A stretch of DNA of 64,000 nt from Rathayibacter oskolensis (GTDB taxonomy: Bacteria; Actinomycetota; Actinomycetes; Actinomycetales; Microbacteriaceae): NCBI RefSeq assembly GCF_900177245.1, contig NZ_FXBM01000003.1, positions 62,001-126,000 of the forward strand. The letters are read 5' to 3'. This document shows, one piece after another, positions 49,725 to 58,640 of this stretch. The position numbers were made by a program, and so were the translations under genes. Positions within the stretch are counted from its first letter, which is position 1; every line of letters begins with the position of its first letter. The notes beneath the pieces were generated by a model. The model searched no databases, was not told where the DNA came from, and saw only the letters and a program-made list of their open reading frames with translations.

Positions 49725-51059
49725 ATGACGCGGAAGAACAGCATCGTCGCTGGCGCCCTCCTGGGTGCCGCGGCACTCGCCCTCACCGCCTGCTCCGGAG
49801 GAGGCGGCGGCGCAGCAGCCGGCGCCTCCGGCCAGGACGGACAGGGCGACGTCACCGGAGAGATCGCGATCGCCTGGTGGGGCGGCGACAGCCGCAACCA
49901 GAAGACGAACGCCGTCATCGACCTCTTCGAGGCGGCCAACGACGGAGTGACCACCGACCGGCAGGCCGGGGAGTTCGCCGGCTACTTCGACAAGCTCAAC
50001 GTGCAGGCCTCGAGCCGATCGATGCCCTGCGCCGTCCAGCTCCAGGGCCGCCAGGTCAACGACTACACGAAGAACGACCTGCTGCTCCCCCTCGATCCGA
50101 TGATCGAGTCGGGCGCCATCTCGGTCGACGACATCCCCGAGGCGGTCCTCGACACGGGGCGCGGCACCGACGGCAACCTCTACTTCCTGCCCTACGGCGC
50201 CGCCTACGACGCGATCGGCGTGAACCTGACCCTCGCCGAGCAGGCAGGAGTGGAGCCGCTCCCCGACGGGTACACCTGGGACGACTACACCGAATGGCTG
50301 ACCGAGGCGTCGGCGACCCTGCCGGAGGGGAGCCGCGCCGTGGACTCCAGCGGAGGCCGGCCGAACTACTTCATCGGCTGGACCCTCGCCAACGGGCTCT
50401 CGATGTTCGGCGACGACGGCAAGCTCGGCTTCACCGAGGAGGACCTCACCGAGTACTGGACGATGTGGGAGGAGATGCGCACCAGCGGCGTCACCGAGAC
50501 CCGCGAGCGCACGGCCGAAGAGCCGACGGCGACCGACCAGGGCTACTTCGCGAACGGCCAGCTGCTCTCGGACACCCTTCCCGGGAACGCGCTGACCCCC
50601 GCCTCCGCCACCCTCGCGGGCCGCGGCGACGCGGTCATCACGACGTTCCCCTACCCCAGCGGTGAGGCGGGATCGGGCAACGCGCTCTACCCCTCCGGCT
50701 TCGCGATCCCGAAGACCTGCGACAACGTGCCCACCGCGGCCGCGTTCATCGACTTCTTCACGAACGACCCGGAGGCGGGGTCGACCTTCGCCGCCGACAA
50801 CGGGGCGCCGAGCAACACGGTCGTCCTCGACGCGCTGCTGGCCGACGAGTCGCTGCCGGAGACGAAGAAGCACGAGCTCGAGCTGTTCCAGGAGATCGTC
50901 GCGCAGGACCCGACGTCGATCGTCTTCCCGCCCGGCTACCAGGCCACGTTCGAGGCCTCGTTCAAGCGGGCCTACGAGGACGTCTCCTTCGAGCGCAAGA
51001 CCATCGACGAGGCCGTGCAGACGTTCTTCGACGAGGCGAACGCCTCGCTCGGTCAGTGA
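49725..51059 (+). CDS. extracellular substrate-binding lipoprotein of ABC transporter
   Basis: The 444-residue protein has a signal peptide with lipobox LTAC (Cys about residue 23), then a Gly/Ala-rich linker and an SBP_bac_1-type domain (GEIAIAWWGGDSRNQKTNAVIDLF). Sequences such as LPYGAAYDAIGVNLTLAEQAG and TFPYPSGEAGSGNALYPSGFAIPKTCD are typical for the class. Substrate cannot be named; the surrounding enzymes point to a sugar acid, lactone or related carboxylate. Confidence 0.92.
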   Translation: MTRKNSIVAGALLGAAALALTACSGGGGGAAAGASGQDGQGDVTGEIAIAWWGGDSRNQKTNAVIDLFEAANDGVTTDRQAGEFAGYFDKLNVQASSRSMPCAVQLQGRQVNDYTKNDLLLPLDPMIESGAISVDDIPEAVLDTGRGTDGNLYFLPYGAAYDAIGVNLTLAEQAGVEPLPDGYTWDDYTEWLTEASATLPEGSRAVDSSGGRPNYFIGWTLANGLSMFGDDGKLGFTEEDLTEYWTMWEEMRTSGVTETRERTAEEPTATDQGYFANGQLLSDTLPGNALTPASATLAGRGDAVITTFPYPSGEAGSGNALYPSGFAIPKTCDNVPTAAAFIDFFTNDPEAGSTFAADNGAPSNTVVLDALLADESLPETKKHELELFQEIVAQDPTSIVFPPGYQATFEASFKRAYEDVSFERKTIDEAVQTFFDEANASLGQ

Positions 51060-51088
51060 CGCCCGCACGCTGAGAGGAAGGCTCTGCC

Positions 51089-52297
51089 ATGCCACCCACC
51101 ACCGGAACCGGCGTCGACGACGCCCCGACCCGCTCGGCCCTCGCGGGTGTGCGGATCCTCGACCTCACCCAGGTGATGTCCGGGCCGTACTGCACGATGG
51201 TCCTCGCCGATCTCGGGGCCGATGTCATCAAGATCGAGAACCCCGACAAGGGGGATCAGACCCGGGCCTCCTGGGGCTACTCGGTGATCGGCGACGACAG
51301 CAGGGCCTTCCTCTCCCTGAACCGCAACAAGCGCAGCGTCAGCCTCGACCTGAAGAAGAGCGAGGATCTCGCCTCGTTCCTCGCCCTGGTCAGGACGGCC
51401 GACGTCGTGATCGAGAACTTCCGGCCGGGCGTCGCCGCCCGGCTCGGGATCGACTACGACTCGGTCCGCGCCGAGAACCCGCGGATCATCTACGCGAGCA
51501 TCTCGGGCTTCGGCCAGACCGGCCCCTACTCGCAGTACCCCGGCTACGACCTGATCGCCCAGGCGATGACGGGCGTGATGAGCGTCATGGGCGAGGAGGG
51601 CGGAGCGCCGATGAAGTCGGCGATCCCCATCGCCGACCTGGGAGCGGGCATGTTCTGCACCATCGGCATCCTCGGCGCGATCATCGCTCGCGGTGACGGC
51701 GACGAGGGCCAGTACCTCGAGACGTCGCTGTTCGAGGCGGCCCTGGCGATGTCGGTCTGGGAGTCGACGGAGTACTGGTCCACGGGCGAACCGCCCCGGC
51801 CGCTCGGCTCGGCGAACCGCATGTCGGCGCCGTACCAGGCGCTCGCCACCTCGGACGGGCACCTCACCATCGGCGCCAACAACGAGAAGCTCTGGCGGCT
51901 GCTGTGCGAGACGCTCGGCGCCGTCGAGCTCCTCGACGACCCGCGGTTCGTCGACAACAACCGGCGGATGGACCACCGGGCCGAGCTCGCCGCCGAGCTC
52001 GAGCGGCACCTGGCCGGCGGCACCACCGACGAGTGGGTGGCCCGGCTGCTCGCCCGCGGGGTTCCGGCCGGTCCGATCCGCGACTACCACCAGGTCCTCA
52101 CGGACGACCCGCACGTGAAGGCGCGCGGGATGGTCACCTCGTTCGAGCACCCGGTGGAGGGCCACACCATGGTGCTCGGCTCTCCGCTGAAGCTCCGCGG
52201 CACCCCGGTGCAGGTGCGGACGCCTCCGCCGCTGCTCGGTCAGCACACCGACGAGGTGCTGCGCGAGATCGCGCCCGCGCTCGGATCGCCGGCATGA
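51089..52297 (+). CDS. CaiB/BaiF-type CoA transferase (family III)
   Basis: The 402-residue protein has the family III pattern: VRILDLTQVMSGPYCTMVLADLGADVIKIE near the N-terminus, LSLNRNKRSVSLDLK, and VVIENFRPGVAARLGIDY. The enzyme exchanges CoA between acyl donors and carboxylates. In the region of the catalytic Asp the sequence reads YLETSLFEAAL, so Glu stands where formyl-CoA transferase has Asp; this is seen in other annotated members. The stop overlaps the next gene. With the crotonase it suggests activation of a carboxylic acid to a CoA thioester in this pathway. Confidence 0.87.
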   Translation: MPPTTGTGVDDAPTRSALAGVRILDLTQVMSGPYCTMVLADLGADVIKIENPDKGDQTRASWGYSVIGDDSRAFLSLNRNKRSVSLDLKKSEDLASFLALVRTADVVIENFRPGVAARLGIDYDSVRAENPRIIYASISGFGQTGPYSQYPGYDLIAQAMTGVMSVMGEEGGAPMKSAIPIADLGAGMFCTIGILGAIIARGDGDEGQYLETSLFEAALAMSVWESTEYWSTGEPPRPLGSANRMSAPYQALATSDGHLTIGANNEKLWRLLCETLGAVELLDDPRFVDNNRRMDHRAELAAELERHLAGGTTDEWVARLLARGVPAGPIRDYHQVLTDDPHVKARGMVTSFEHPVEGHTMVLGSPLKLRGTPVQVRTPPPLLGQHTDEVLREIAPALGSPA

Positions 52298-53094
52298 CCG
52301 GCGGGACCGGCACAGAGGCGGCCGCCCGCGTGAGCGCCGAGACGAGCGACGGCGTCCTGACCCTGACGCTCGAGCATCCCGGCAAGCGCAACGCGCTGAC
52401 CTGGCCGATGTACGAGCAGCTCGACGAGCACCTCGCCGCCGCCGGCGACGCCTCGGGGCTCGTCGCCGTGGTCGTGACCGGAGGCGGAGACGACGGCTTC
52501 GCGGCGGGGACCGACATCGCCTCGCTGACCGACCTGCGCACCGGAGCCGACGGCGTCGCCTACGAGCGGCGCGTCGGCCGGGTGCTCGAGGCGATCCGCT
52601 CGCTGCCCGTGCCGACCCTCGCGGTCGTCCGCGGCCCGGCCGTCGGAGCGGGACTGGCGATCGCGGCGAGCTGCGACCTGATCCTCGCCGAGCGCGGAGC
52701 CGTCTTCGGGGCACCGATCGCGCGGACCGTCGGCAACTGCCTCCCGTCGGCTGTGGTCGCCCGCGTCGCGGCGCGGATGGGCTCGGGCCGCGCGACCGCG
52801 ATGCTGCTCACCGCCTCCCTGCTGCCCGCCGAGGAGCTGGTCGCCGGCGGTTTCGTGTCGGCGCTGGCCGAGCCCGGGGAGCTCGACGCGCTCACCGGCA
52901 AGGTGCTCACCGGCCTCCGCCGCTCGGCGCCCCTCACCCTGCGGTCCCTCAAGGAGACGATCCGCCGCATCGAGGACGCCGCCGGCGCCCCCTCCAACGA
53001 CGACCTGCTCGACCTCTGCTACGGCAGCGACGACTTCGCCGAGGGCGTCCGCGCCTTCCTGGCGAAGGAGCACCCCGACTGGAAAGGACAGTGA
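52294..53094 (+). CDS. enoyl-CoA hydratase/isomerase (crotonase) family protein
   Basis: The 266-residue protein has the crotonase fold: LTLTLEHPGKRNALTWPMYEQL, the oxyanion-hole region FAAGTDIASL (about 70-80) and GPAVGAGLAIAASCDLILAERGAVFGAP. In the usual place of the two catalytic glutamates the sequence is FGAPIARTVGNCLPSAVV, without acidic residues, so a standard hydratase mechanism is doubtful and an isomerase, hydrolase or decarboxylase-like role is possible. The ATG overlaps the CoA transferase stop and the next gene starts at its own stop. Confidence 0.87.
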   Translation: MTGGTGTEAAARVSAETSDGVLTLTLEHPGKRNALTWPMYEQLDEHLAAAGDASGLVAVVVTGGGDDGFAAGTDIASLTDLRTGADGVAYERRVGRVLEAIRSLPVPTLAVVRGPAVGAGLAIAASCDLILAERGAVFGAPIARTVGNCLPSAVVARVAARMGSGRATAMLLTASLLPAEELVAGGFVSALAEPGELDALTGKVLTGLRRSAPLTLRSLKETIRRIEDAAGAPSNDDLLDLCYGSDDFAEGVRAFLAKEHPDWKGQ

Positions 53095-54008
53095 TGCAGA
53101 ACACGGAGAGCGACGGGACACCGACGGCGGACACCGCACCGGTCATCGACGCCCATCAGCACTACTGGCGCACGGCCGCCCAGGATCAGCCCTGGCGCCG
53201 GGCCCACCACGACGCGATCGCCCGCGACTTCGGGCCCGAGGATCTCGACCCGCTGCTCGAGGCGGCGGGCATCGACGGCACCGTCGTGATGCAGTCCGTC
53301 GACGAGCCGGGCGAGAACGACCGGCTCGCCGCCTACGCCGAGCACCCGACCGTGGTCGGGATCGTCAGCTGGCTCCCCGTCCGCGAGCCGGCAGCGGCCC
53401 GCGCCGAGCTCGAGCGCCTCGACCTCCCCAAGCACGTCGGCGTCCGCTGCCTCGTCGCCGACGACCCCCTGGACTGGCTCGGCGAGGACGACGTGCGGGC
53501 CCTGTTCCGCGACATCGCCGCGCGCGGGCTCGCCTGGGACGTCGTCCCGATCACCGAGGCGCAGATCCGGAACGTGACCGCGCTCGCCGAGGCCGTGCCC
53601 GATCTGCGGATCGTCGTCGACCACCTCGGCCGCCCGCCCGTCGACTCCGGCGGCTGGCTCCCGTGGGCCGGCAACATCGCCCGGCTGGCGGGCAACGCCA
53701 ACGTGAGCGTGAAGGTCTCGGTCGGCATCGACGTGCTCAGCGCCTGGGCGGCCTGGGACATCGACGCGGTGACCCCCTTCATCCGGCACGTGGCGGGCCT
53801 GTTCGGGCCCGACCGCCTGATGGCGGCGAGCAACTGGCCCGTCGTCCTGCTGCGCACCGACTACGCGACCGCGTGGAACGACATCCGCGCCGCCCTCACC
53901 GCGGAGTTCGCCGACCCGGAGGACCGCCGAGCGGTGCTCGGGGGCACGGCGAGCCGCGTCTACCGACTCGAGCGCTTCGCACCGGCCGCCGCCGGCGCGT
54001 CGCGCTGA
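53094..54008 (+). CDS. amidohydrolase family lactonase (fuconolactonase/pyrone-dicarboxylate lactonase-like)
   Basis: The 304-residue protein has the Amidohydro_2 lactonase pattern: VIDAHQHYWR at the N-terminus (HxH about residue 20-22), LDRLAAYAEHPTVVGIVSWLPV, DLPKHVGVRC, IVVDHLGRPPVDSGG and LMAASNWPVV. The order matches L-fuconolactonases and 2-pyrone-4,6-dicarboxylate lactonases. An ATG (53094) is preferred over the overlapping GTG because AAGGAC is better spaced. The reaction is probably opening of a sugar lactone in the operon's pathway. Confidence 0.87.
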   Translation: MQNTESDGTPTADTAPVIDAHQHYWRTAAQDQPWRRAHHDAIARDFGPEDLDPLLEAAGIDGTVVMQSVDEPGENDRLAAYAEHPTVVGIVSWLPVREPAAARAELERLDLPKHVGVRCLVADDPLDWLGEDDVRALFRDIAARGLAWDVVPITEAQIRNVTALAEAVPDLRIVVDHLGRPPVDSGGWLPWAGNIARLAGNANVSVKVSVGIDVLSAWAAWDIDAVTPFIRHVAGLFGPDRLMAASNWPVVLLRTDYATAWNDIRAALTAEFADPEDRRAVLGGTASRVYRLERFAPAAAGASR

Positions 54009-54082
54009 CCCACCACCCGTCGGGCACGAGCCCGCCGGGCACGACACCGGCCGACCGGCCGGGACTGAGGAAGAGAAGGAAC

Positions 54083-54847
54083 ATGACCATCACGACCAGC
54101 CCGTCAGAGATGCACGCGAAGGCCGAGCCCTCCGACCTCGCGAGCCTCTACAAGCACCTGCGCGTCTGCGACGTGGTCGACGCCATGGACGGCATCGGCT
54201 ACTTCAACATCGGCCTCATGGACAAGGAGGTGCGCCCGCTGTGGCTCGGGATGCGCTTCTGGGGCGAGGCCGCCACCATCCGCTGCGTGCCGTCGAACCG
54301 GCCGATGTGGAAGCTCGACACCACCGAGGACATCGTCGCGGCGCACGGCCGGTGGTTCAGCGAGATCGCGCACCCCAAGCTCCCCGCCGACCTGCCCCCG
54401 GGGCACGTCATCGTGATGGACGCCGGCGGCGGACCCGAGGTCGGCTTCTGGGGCTCCGAGAACGCGATGGCGGTCGTCCGCGCCGGAGCGGTCGGGATCA
54501 TCACCGACGGCTACTGCCGTGACACCGCGGAGGTGGCCGCTCAGAAGAGCCCCGTCGTCGCCCGGTACCGGGGACGCACGATCATCCCCGGCCGCATCAT
54601 GACCGTCGAGACGCAGACGACCATCGCCTGCGGCGGTGTGCAGGTCAACCCGGGCGACATCGTCGGAGCCGACGACGACGGCGTGGTCGTGGTGCCCCGC
54701 CACATCGCCGAGGAGGTCGCCGTGCACGCCCGCGCGATCCTCCTGGCCGACATGAACGCCCGCAAGCAGCACTACGCGGGGCTCGGCATGCAGCCGGACA
54801 GCTCCGTCGACATCGACGCGATCCTCGCCTACTACGCCGAGGTGTGA
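54083..54847 (+). CDS. RraA-like family protein (HMG/CHA-aldolase-like)
   Basis: The 254-residue protein has the RraA fold with VCDVVDAMDGIG near the start, VIVMDAGGGPEVGFWGSENAMAVVRAGAVGIITDG in the middle and the metal-site motif GYCRDTAEV (R-D-x-x-E). In class II pyruvate aldolases of this family these residues bind the divalent metal and the keto acid. It lies 74 bp behind the lactonase gene with AAGGAAC before the ATG. The likely reaction is retro-aldol cleavage of a keto acid of the pathway. Confidence 0.85.
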   Translation: MTITTSPSEMHAKAEPSDLASLYKHLRVCDVVDAMDGIGYFNIGLMDKEVRPLWLGMRFWGEAATIRCVPSNRPMWKLDTTEDIVAAHGRWFSEIAHPKLPADLPPGHVIVMDAGGGPEVGFWGSENAMAVVRAGAVGIITDGYCRDTAEVAAQKSPVVARYRGRTIIPGRIMTVETQTTIACGGVQVNPGDIVGADDDGVVVVPRHIAEEVAVHARAILLADMNARKQHYAGLGMQPDSSVDIDAILAYYAEV

Positions 54848-54920
54848 TCACCGCACCGCCCGCGCCCGGCCCGGGCGCGGGCGGTCGGCCTCACCCACCC
54901 TCTTCAAGGAGCACAGCACC

Positions 54921-56108
54921 GTGGACCACCGATCAGAGATCGAGCACCTCCTCCCCCTCGACCCGCGCGCCGCTCTCGTGGGCCGGGTGCAACTGCCCGG
55001 CGAACGCGGGGCGCACGTCGTCGCGCGCCGCGACGACCGGCTCGTCGACCTCACCACCGTGACGCCGACCGTCGCCGACCTCCTGGAGCGGCCGGACCTG
55101 CTCGAGATCGTGCGCACCGCGGAGGCTCCGCTCTCGTGGTCCGTCGACGACGTCGTCGAGAGCACCCTCGCCGGAGGGACCGGCCCCCGTCTCGTCTCCC
55201 CCGTCGACCTCCAGGTCATCAAGGCGGCCGGGGTCACCTTCGCCCGCAGCATGATCGAGCGGGTCATCGAGGAGAAGGCCGGAGGCGACGCGAGCCGCGC
55301 GGTCGAGATCCGCGCCCGGGTGCAGGAGGCGATCGGCGGGACCATCGGCGCGATCCGCCCCGGCAGCCCCGAGGCGGAGGACGCGAAGCGGATCCTGATC
55401 GAGGAGGGACTCTGGTCGCAGTACCTCGAGGTCGGCATCGGCCCCGACCCCGAGATCTTCTCGAAGGCCCCCGTCCTCTCCTCCGTCGGCACCGGAGCCG
55501 AGATCGGCGTCCTGTCGCGCTCCACCTGGAACAACCCCGAGCCCGAGGTCGCCCTGCTGGTGACCCGCGACGGTCGGTCCGTCGGCGCGACGCTCGGCAA
55601 CGACGTGAACCTGCGCGACTTCGAGGGGCGCAGCGCGCTGCTGCTCGGCGAGGCGAAGGACAACAACGGCTCGTGCTCTCTGGGCCCGATGATCCGCCTC
55701 TTCGACGACACGTTCTCGCAGAGCGACGCCGCCCGCCTCGAAGTGGGCCTGCGCATCACCGGAGCCGACGGCTTCGAGCTCGTCGACGGCAGCTCGATGA
55801 GAGAGATGAGCCGGACCCTCGACGAGCTCGTGCGCCACACGGTCGGCGACCACCACCAGTACCCCGACGGCTTCGTCCTGTTCACCGGCACGCTCTTCGC
55901 GCCCACGCAGGACAGGGACAGCCCCGGTCTCGGCTTCACCCATCACGACGGCGACGTCGTGCGCATCTCGGCGCCCGAGCTGGGCACCCTCGTCAACCGC
56001 GTCACCAGCTCGGAGGCGTGCCCGCCCTGGACCTTCGGCATCCGCGCCTTCTACACCGACCTCGCCGAGCGGGGACTGCTGCCCTCGCGCCAGGGGGTCG
56101 CGGCGTGA
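54921..56108 (+). CDS. fumarylacetoacetate hydrolase family protein (AraD1-type)
   Basis: The 395-residue protein has an N-terminal accessory part of about 90 residues and a C-terminal FAH domain (about 170-390) with WNNPEPEVALLV, GATLGNDVNLRDFEG and LGEAKDNNGSCSLGP, which hold the usual metal-binding acidic residues. Length and layout match the AraD1 branch, which includes 2-keto-3-deoxy sugar acid dehydratases. It starts at GTG with AAGGAG nine bases upstream; its stop overlaps the next GTG. In sequence with the aldehyde dehydrogenase it would convert a 2-keto-3-deoxy acid to a semialdehyde. Confidence 0.85.
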   Translation: MDHRSEIEHLLPLDPRAALVGRVQLPGERGAHVVARRDDRLVDLTTVTPTVADLLERPDLLEIVRTAEAPLSWSVDDVVESTLAGGTGPRLVSPVDLQVIKAAGVTFARSMIERVIEEKAGGDASRAVEIRARVQEAIGGTIGAIRPGSPEAEDAKRILIEEGLWSQYLEVGIGPDPEIFSKAPVLSSVGTGAEIGVLSRSTWNNPEPEVALLVTRDGRSVGATLGNDVNLRDFEGRSALLLGEAKDNNGSCSLGPMIRLFDDTFSQSDAARLEVGLRITGADGFELVDGSSMREMSRTLDELVRHTVGDHHQYPDGFVLFTGTLFAPTQDRDSPGLGFTHHDGDVVRISAPELGTLVNRVTSSEACPPWTFGIRAFYTDLAERGLLPSRQGVAA

Positions 56109-57064
56109 CCGGCCCGGCGATCGTCGTCACCGACCACGCGTTCGGCGGCACCGTCCACGAGGAGGCGCTCGCCCGCGCGACGGGGCGCGAGCTCCGGGTG
56201 CTCCAGTGCGTCGAGGAGGAGGAGACGGTGCGGGCCGTCGGCGGCGCCGATCTCGTGTTCGTCAACTTCGCCCCGGTCTCGCGTGCCGTGCTCGAGGCGC
56301 TCGCCCCCGGCGCCACCGTCATCAGGTACGGCATCGGCTACGACAACGTCGACATCGAAGCGGCGCGGTCGCTCGGCGTGCGCGTCGCGAACGTGCCCGA
56401 CTACGGCGTCGACACGGTCGCCGACCACACCGTGGCGTGCCTCCTGGCCCTGCTGCGCCGCACCGGCCCGTTCACGGCAGCGGTGCGCGAGCGGGGCTGG
56501 CTGACCGCCTCGGCGCTCGGCCCGATCCGCGGGTTCGCCGAGACCACGGTCGGCCTCATCGGCACGGGGCGGATCGGCCGAGCGGTCGCGGCGCGTCTGC
56601 GGCCGTTCCACTTCGAGGTGATCGCCTACGACCCCTTCGTCTCCCCCTCCCAGCTCGCGGACGAGGGAGTCGAGCAGGTCGAGCTGTCGCAGCTGCTCGC
56701 GCGGGCCCACGCCGTCTCGCTGCACGCGCCGCTCACCGCGCAGAACAGGCACCTCATCGGGGAGTCGACCCTGGAGGCCCTCCGCTCCGACGCCGTCCTG
56801 GTGAACACCTCACGGGGCGGCCTCGTCGACGAGGAGGCGCTCGCCCGAGCTCTCGGCAGCGGGCGGCTCGCAGGAGCGGCACTCGACGTCTTCGACCCGG
56901 AGCCGCTGCGCGAGGACTCGCCGCTGCGGGGTCTCGAGAACGTGATCCTCACGCCGCACGCCGCGTTCTACTCCGTCAGCTCGCTCGACGCCCTGCAGCG
57001 CCTCGCGGCCGAGGAGGGAGCGCGCGCTCTCGCGGGCCAGCCGCTCCGCTGCCCCGTCGCCTGA
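56105..57064 (+). CDS. D-2-hydroxyacid dehydrogenase (CtBP-like)
   Basis: The 319-residue protein has the D-isomer-specific dehydrogenase layout: RYGIGYDNVDIEAA, the NAD-binding GLIGTGRIGRAVAARL, the catalytic Arg in LVNTSRGGLVDE, Glu in DVFDPEPL and His in LTPHAAFYS. It reduces 2-keto acids or oxidises 2-hydroxy acids with NAD(P). The gene is coupled to the FAH-family gene by a GTGA overlap, suggesting that both act on the same keto acid. Confidence 0.9.
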   Translation: MTGPAIVVTDHAFGGTVHEEALARATGRELRVLQCVEEEETVRAVGGADLVFVNFAPVSRAVLEALAPGATVIRYGIGYDNVDIEAARSLGVRVANVPDYGVDTVADHTVACLLALLRRTGPFTAAVRERGWLTASALGPIRGFAETTVGLIGTGRIGRAVAARLRPFHFEVIAYDPFVSPSQLADEGVEQVELSQLLARAHAVSLHAPLTAQNRHLIGESTLEALRSDAVLVNTSRGGLVDEEALARALGSGRLAGAALDVFDPEPLREDSPLRGLENVILTPHAAFYSVSSLDALQRLAAEEGARALAGQPLRCPVA

Positions 57065-57106
57065 GCACCACCGCACCCGACCTCCGAGACGAGAAGGACC
57101 ACCAGC

Positions 57107-58552
57107 ATGCCCGCCAGCTACCGCAACCTCATCGACGGCCGATGGGGAGCCCCCGGCGACGCCGTCCCCGACGTGAACCCGTCCGACCTCGACGACGTCG
57201 TCGGCGTCGCCCCCTCCTCGGGCGCGGCCACGACCGAGGAGGCGATCGCGGCCGCGGCCGCCGCCGCTCCCGGCTGGGGCGACAGCACCCCGGAGGCGCG
57301 CGCGAACGTCCTCGACGGTGCCGCGCAGGCCGTGCGGGCGCGGCAGGACGAGCTCGGCACGCTGCTCGCCCGCGAGGAGGGAAAGCCGATCGCCGAGGCG
57401 ACCGCCGAGGTCGGCCGCGCCGCGCACCTCCTGCGCTTCTTCGCCGGCGAGTCCCTCCGCATCGGCGGCGAGGTCGTCCCCTCGGTCCGCCCCGGGATGA
57501 CCGTCGAGATGACGCGCGAGCCGGTCGGGGTCGTCGGGGTGATCACCCCCTGGAACTTCCCGATCGCCATCCCGACGTGGAAGATCGCTCCCGCGCTCGC
57601 CTGGGGGAACACCGTGGTGCTGAAGCCCGCCGAGAACACCCCGGGCATCGCCTCCGCTCTCGTCGAGATCCTGCACGAGGCGGGGCTGCCCGCCGGCGTC
57701 CTCAACCTCGTCTACGGCCGCGGATCGGTGGTCGGCCGGGCGCTCGTCGACTCGCCCGACGTCGACGCGATCACCTTCACGGGGAGCGTCGCCGTGGGGC
57801 GCGGCGTCATCGCCTCCGCGGCGGCGAACGGCAAGCGGGTGCAGGCCGAGATGGGCGGCAAGAACCCGATGGTGGTGCTCGACGACGCCGACCTCGAGCT
57901 CGCGGTCGAGGCGTGCGCGAACGGCGCCTACTTCTCGACCGGTCAGCGCTGCACCGCGTCGTCGCGGCTCATCGTGACGGAGGGGATCCACGATCTCTTC
58001 GTCGAGCGGCTGACGGCGCGGATGCGCGGCATGCGGGTCGGCCACGCCCTCGAGACCGAGACGGTGGTCGGGCCGGTCGTCGACGAGGCGCAGCTCGCGC
58101 AGGACCTCCGCTACCTCTCGATCGCCGCGGAGGAGGGCGGCACCGTGATCGGCGGCGAGCTGGTCGAGCGCCCCACCCGCGGCCACTTCCTCGCTCCCGC
58201 ACTCGTCGTCGGCACGACGAACGAGATGACGGTCAACCGCGAGGAGGTCTTCGGCCCGGTCGCGTCCGTCCTCCGGGTGCGCGACTACGACGAGGCGCTC
58301 GCCGTCGCGAACGCGACCGAGTTCGGCCTCTCGGCGGGCATCTGCACCCGCTCGCTCGCGGCGGCGAAGCACTTCTCGCGCCGCGCCCAGGCGGGAATGG
58401 TGATGGTGAACGCACCCACCGCCGGTGTCGACTACCACGTGCCGTTCGGCGGGTCGAAGGGATCGAGCTATGGCCCGAAGGAGCAGGGCAGCTACGCCCG
58501 CGAGTTCTTCTCGTCGGTCAAGACGACGTACGTGAACCCCGGCCCGATGTGA
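57107..58552 (+). CDS. NAD(P)-dependent aldehyde dehydrogenase
   Basis: The 481-residue protein has the ALDH set: VGVITPWNFPIAIPTWKIAPALAWGN, the catalytic Glu in QAEMGGKNP and the catalytic Cys in TGQRCTASS, followed by VFGPVASVLRV. Its pattern (VGRAAHLLRFFAGESLRIGGE) resembles alpha-ketoglutaric semialdehyde dehydrogenases of non-phosphorylating sugar acid pathways. It is the last gene of the operon and is followed by a strong hairpin. The likely role is oxidation of the semialdehyde formed by the upstream enzymes. Confidence 0.9.
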   Translation: MPASYRNLIDGRWGAPGDAVPDVNPSDLDDVVGVAPSSGAATTEEAIAAAAAAAPGWGDSTPEARANVLDGAAQAVRARQDELGTLLAREEGKPIAEATAEVGRAAHLLRFFAGESLRIGGEVVPSVRPGMTVEMTREPVGVVGVITPWNFPIAIPTWKIAPALAWGNTVVLKPAENTPGIASALVEILHEAGLPAGVLNLVYGRGSVVGRALVDSPDVDAITFTGSVAVGRGVIASAAANGKRVQAEMGGKNPMVVLDDADLELAVEACANGAYFSTGQRCTASSRLIVTEGIHDLFVERLTARMRGMRVGHALETETVVGPVVDEAQLAQDLRYLSIAAEEGGTVIGGELVERPTRGHFLAPALVVGTTNEMTVNREEVFGPVASVLRVRDYDEALAVANATEFGLSAGICTRSLAAAKHFSRRAQAGMVMVNAPTAGVDYHVPFGGSKGSSYGPKEQGSYAREFFSSVKTTYVNPGPM

Positions 58553-58585
58553 CGAGGCTGCTCCGGCAGCCGGCCCCACGACGCA

Positions 58586-58621
58586 GAGGGTGCGGTACTC
58601 GAGACCGAGTACCGCACCCTC
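58586..58621. terminator. perfect 16-bp hairpin between convergent genes
   Basis: GAGGGTGCGGTACTCG (58586-58601) and CGAGTACCGCACCCTC (58606-58621) are exact reverse complements with a 4-base loop. It lies 34 bp after the aldehyde dehydrogenase stop and 20 bp from the end of the convergent secreted protein gene, so it can terminate both. Confidence 0.85.
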
Positions 58622-58640
58622 CGGGGTGTCGCGCCGGTCG

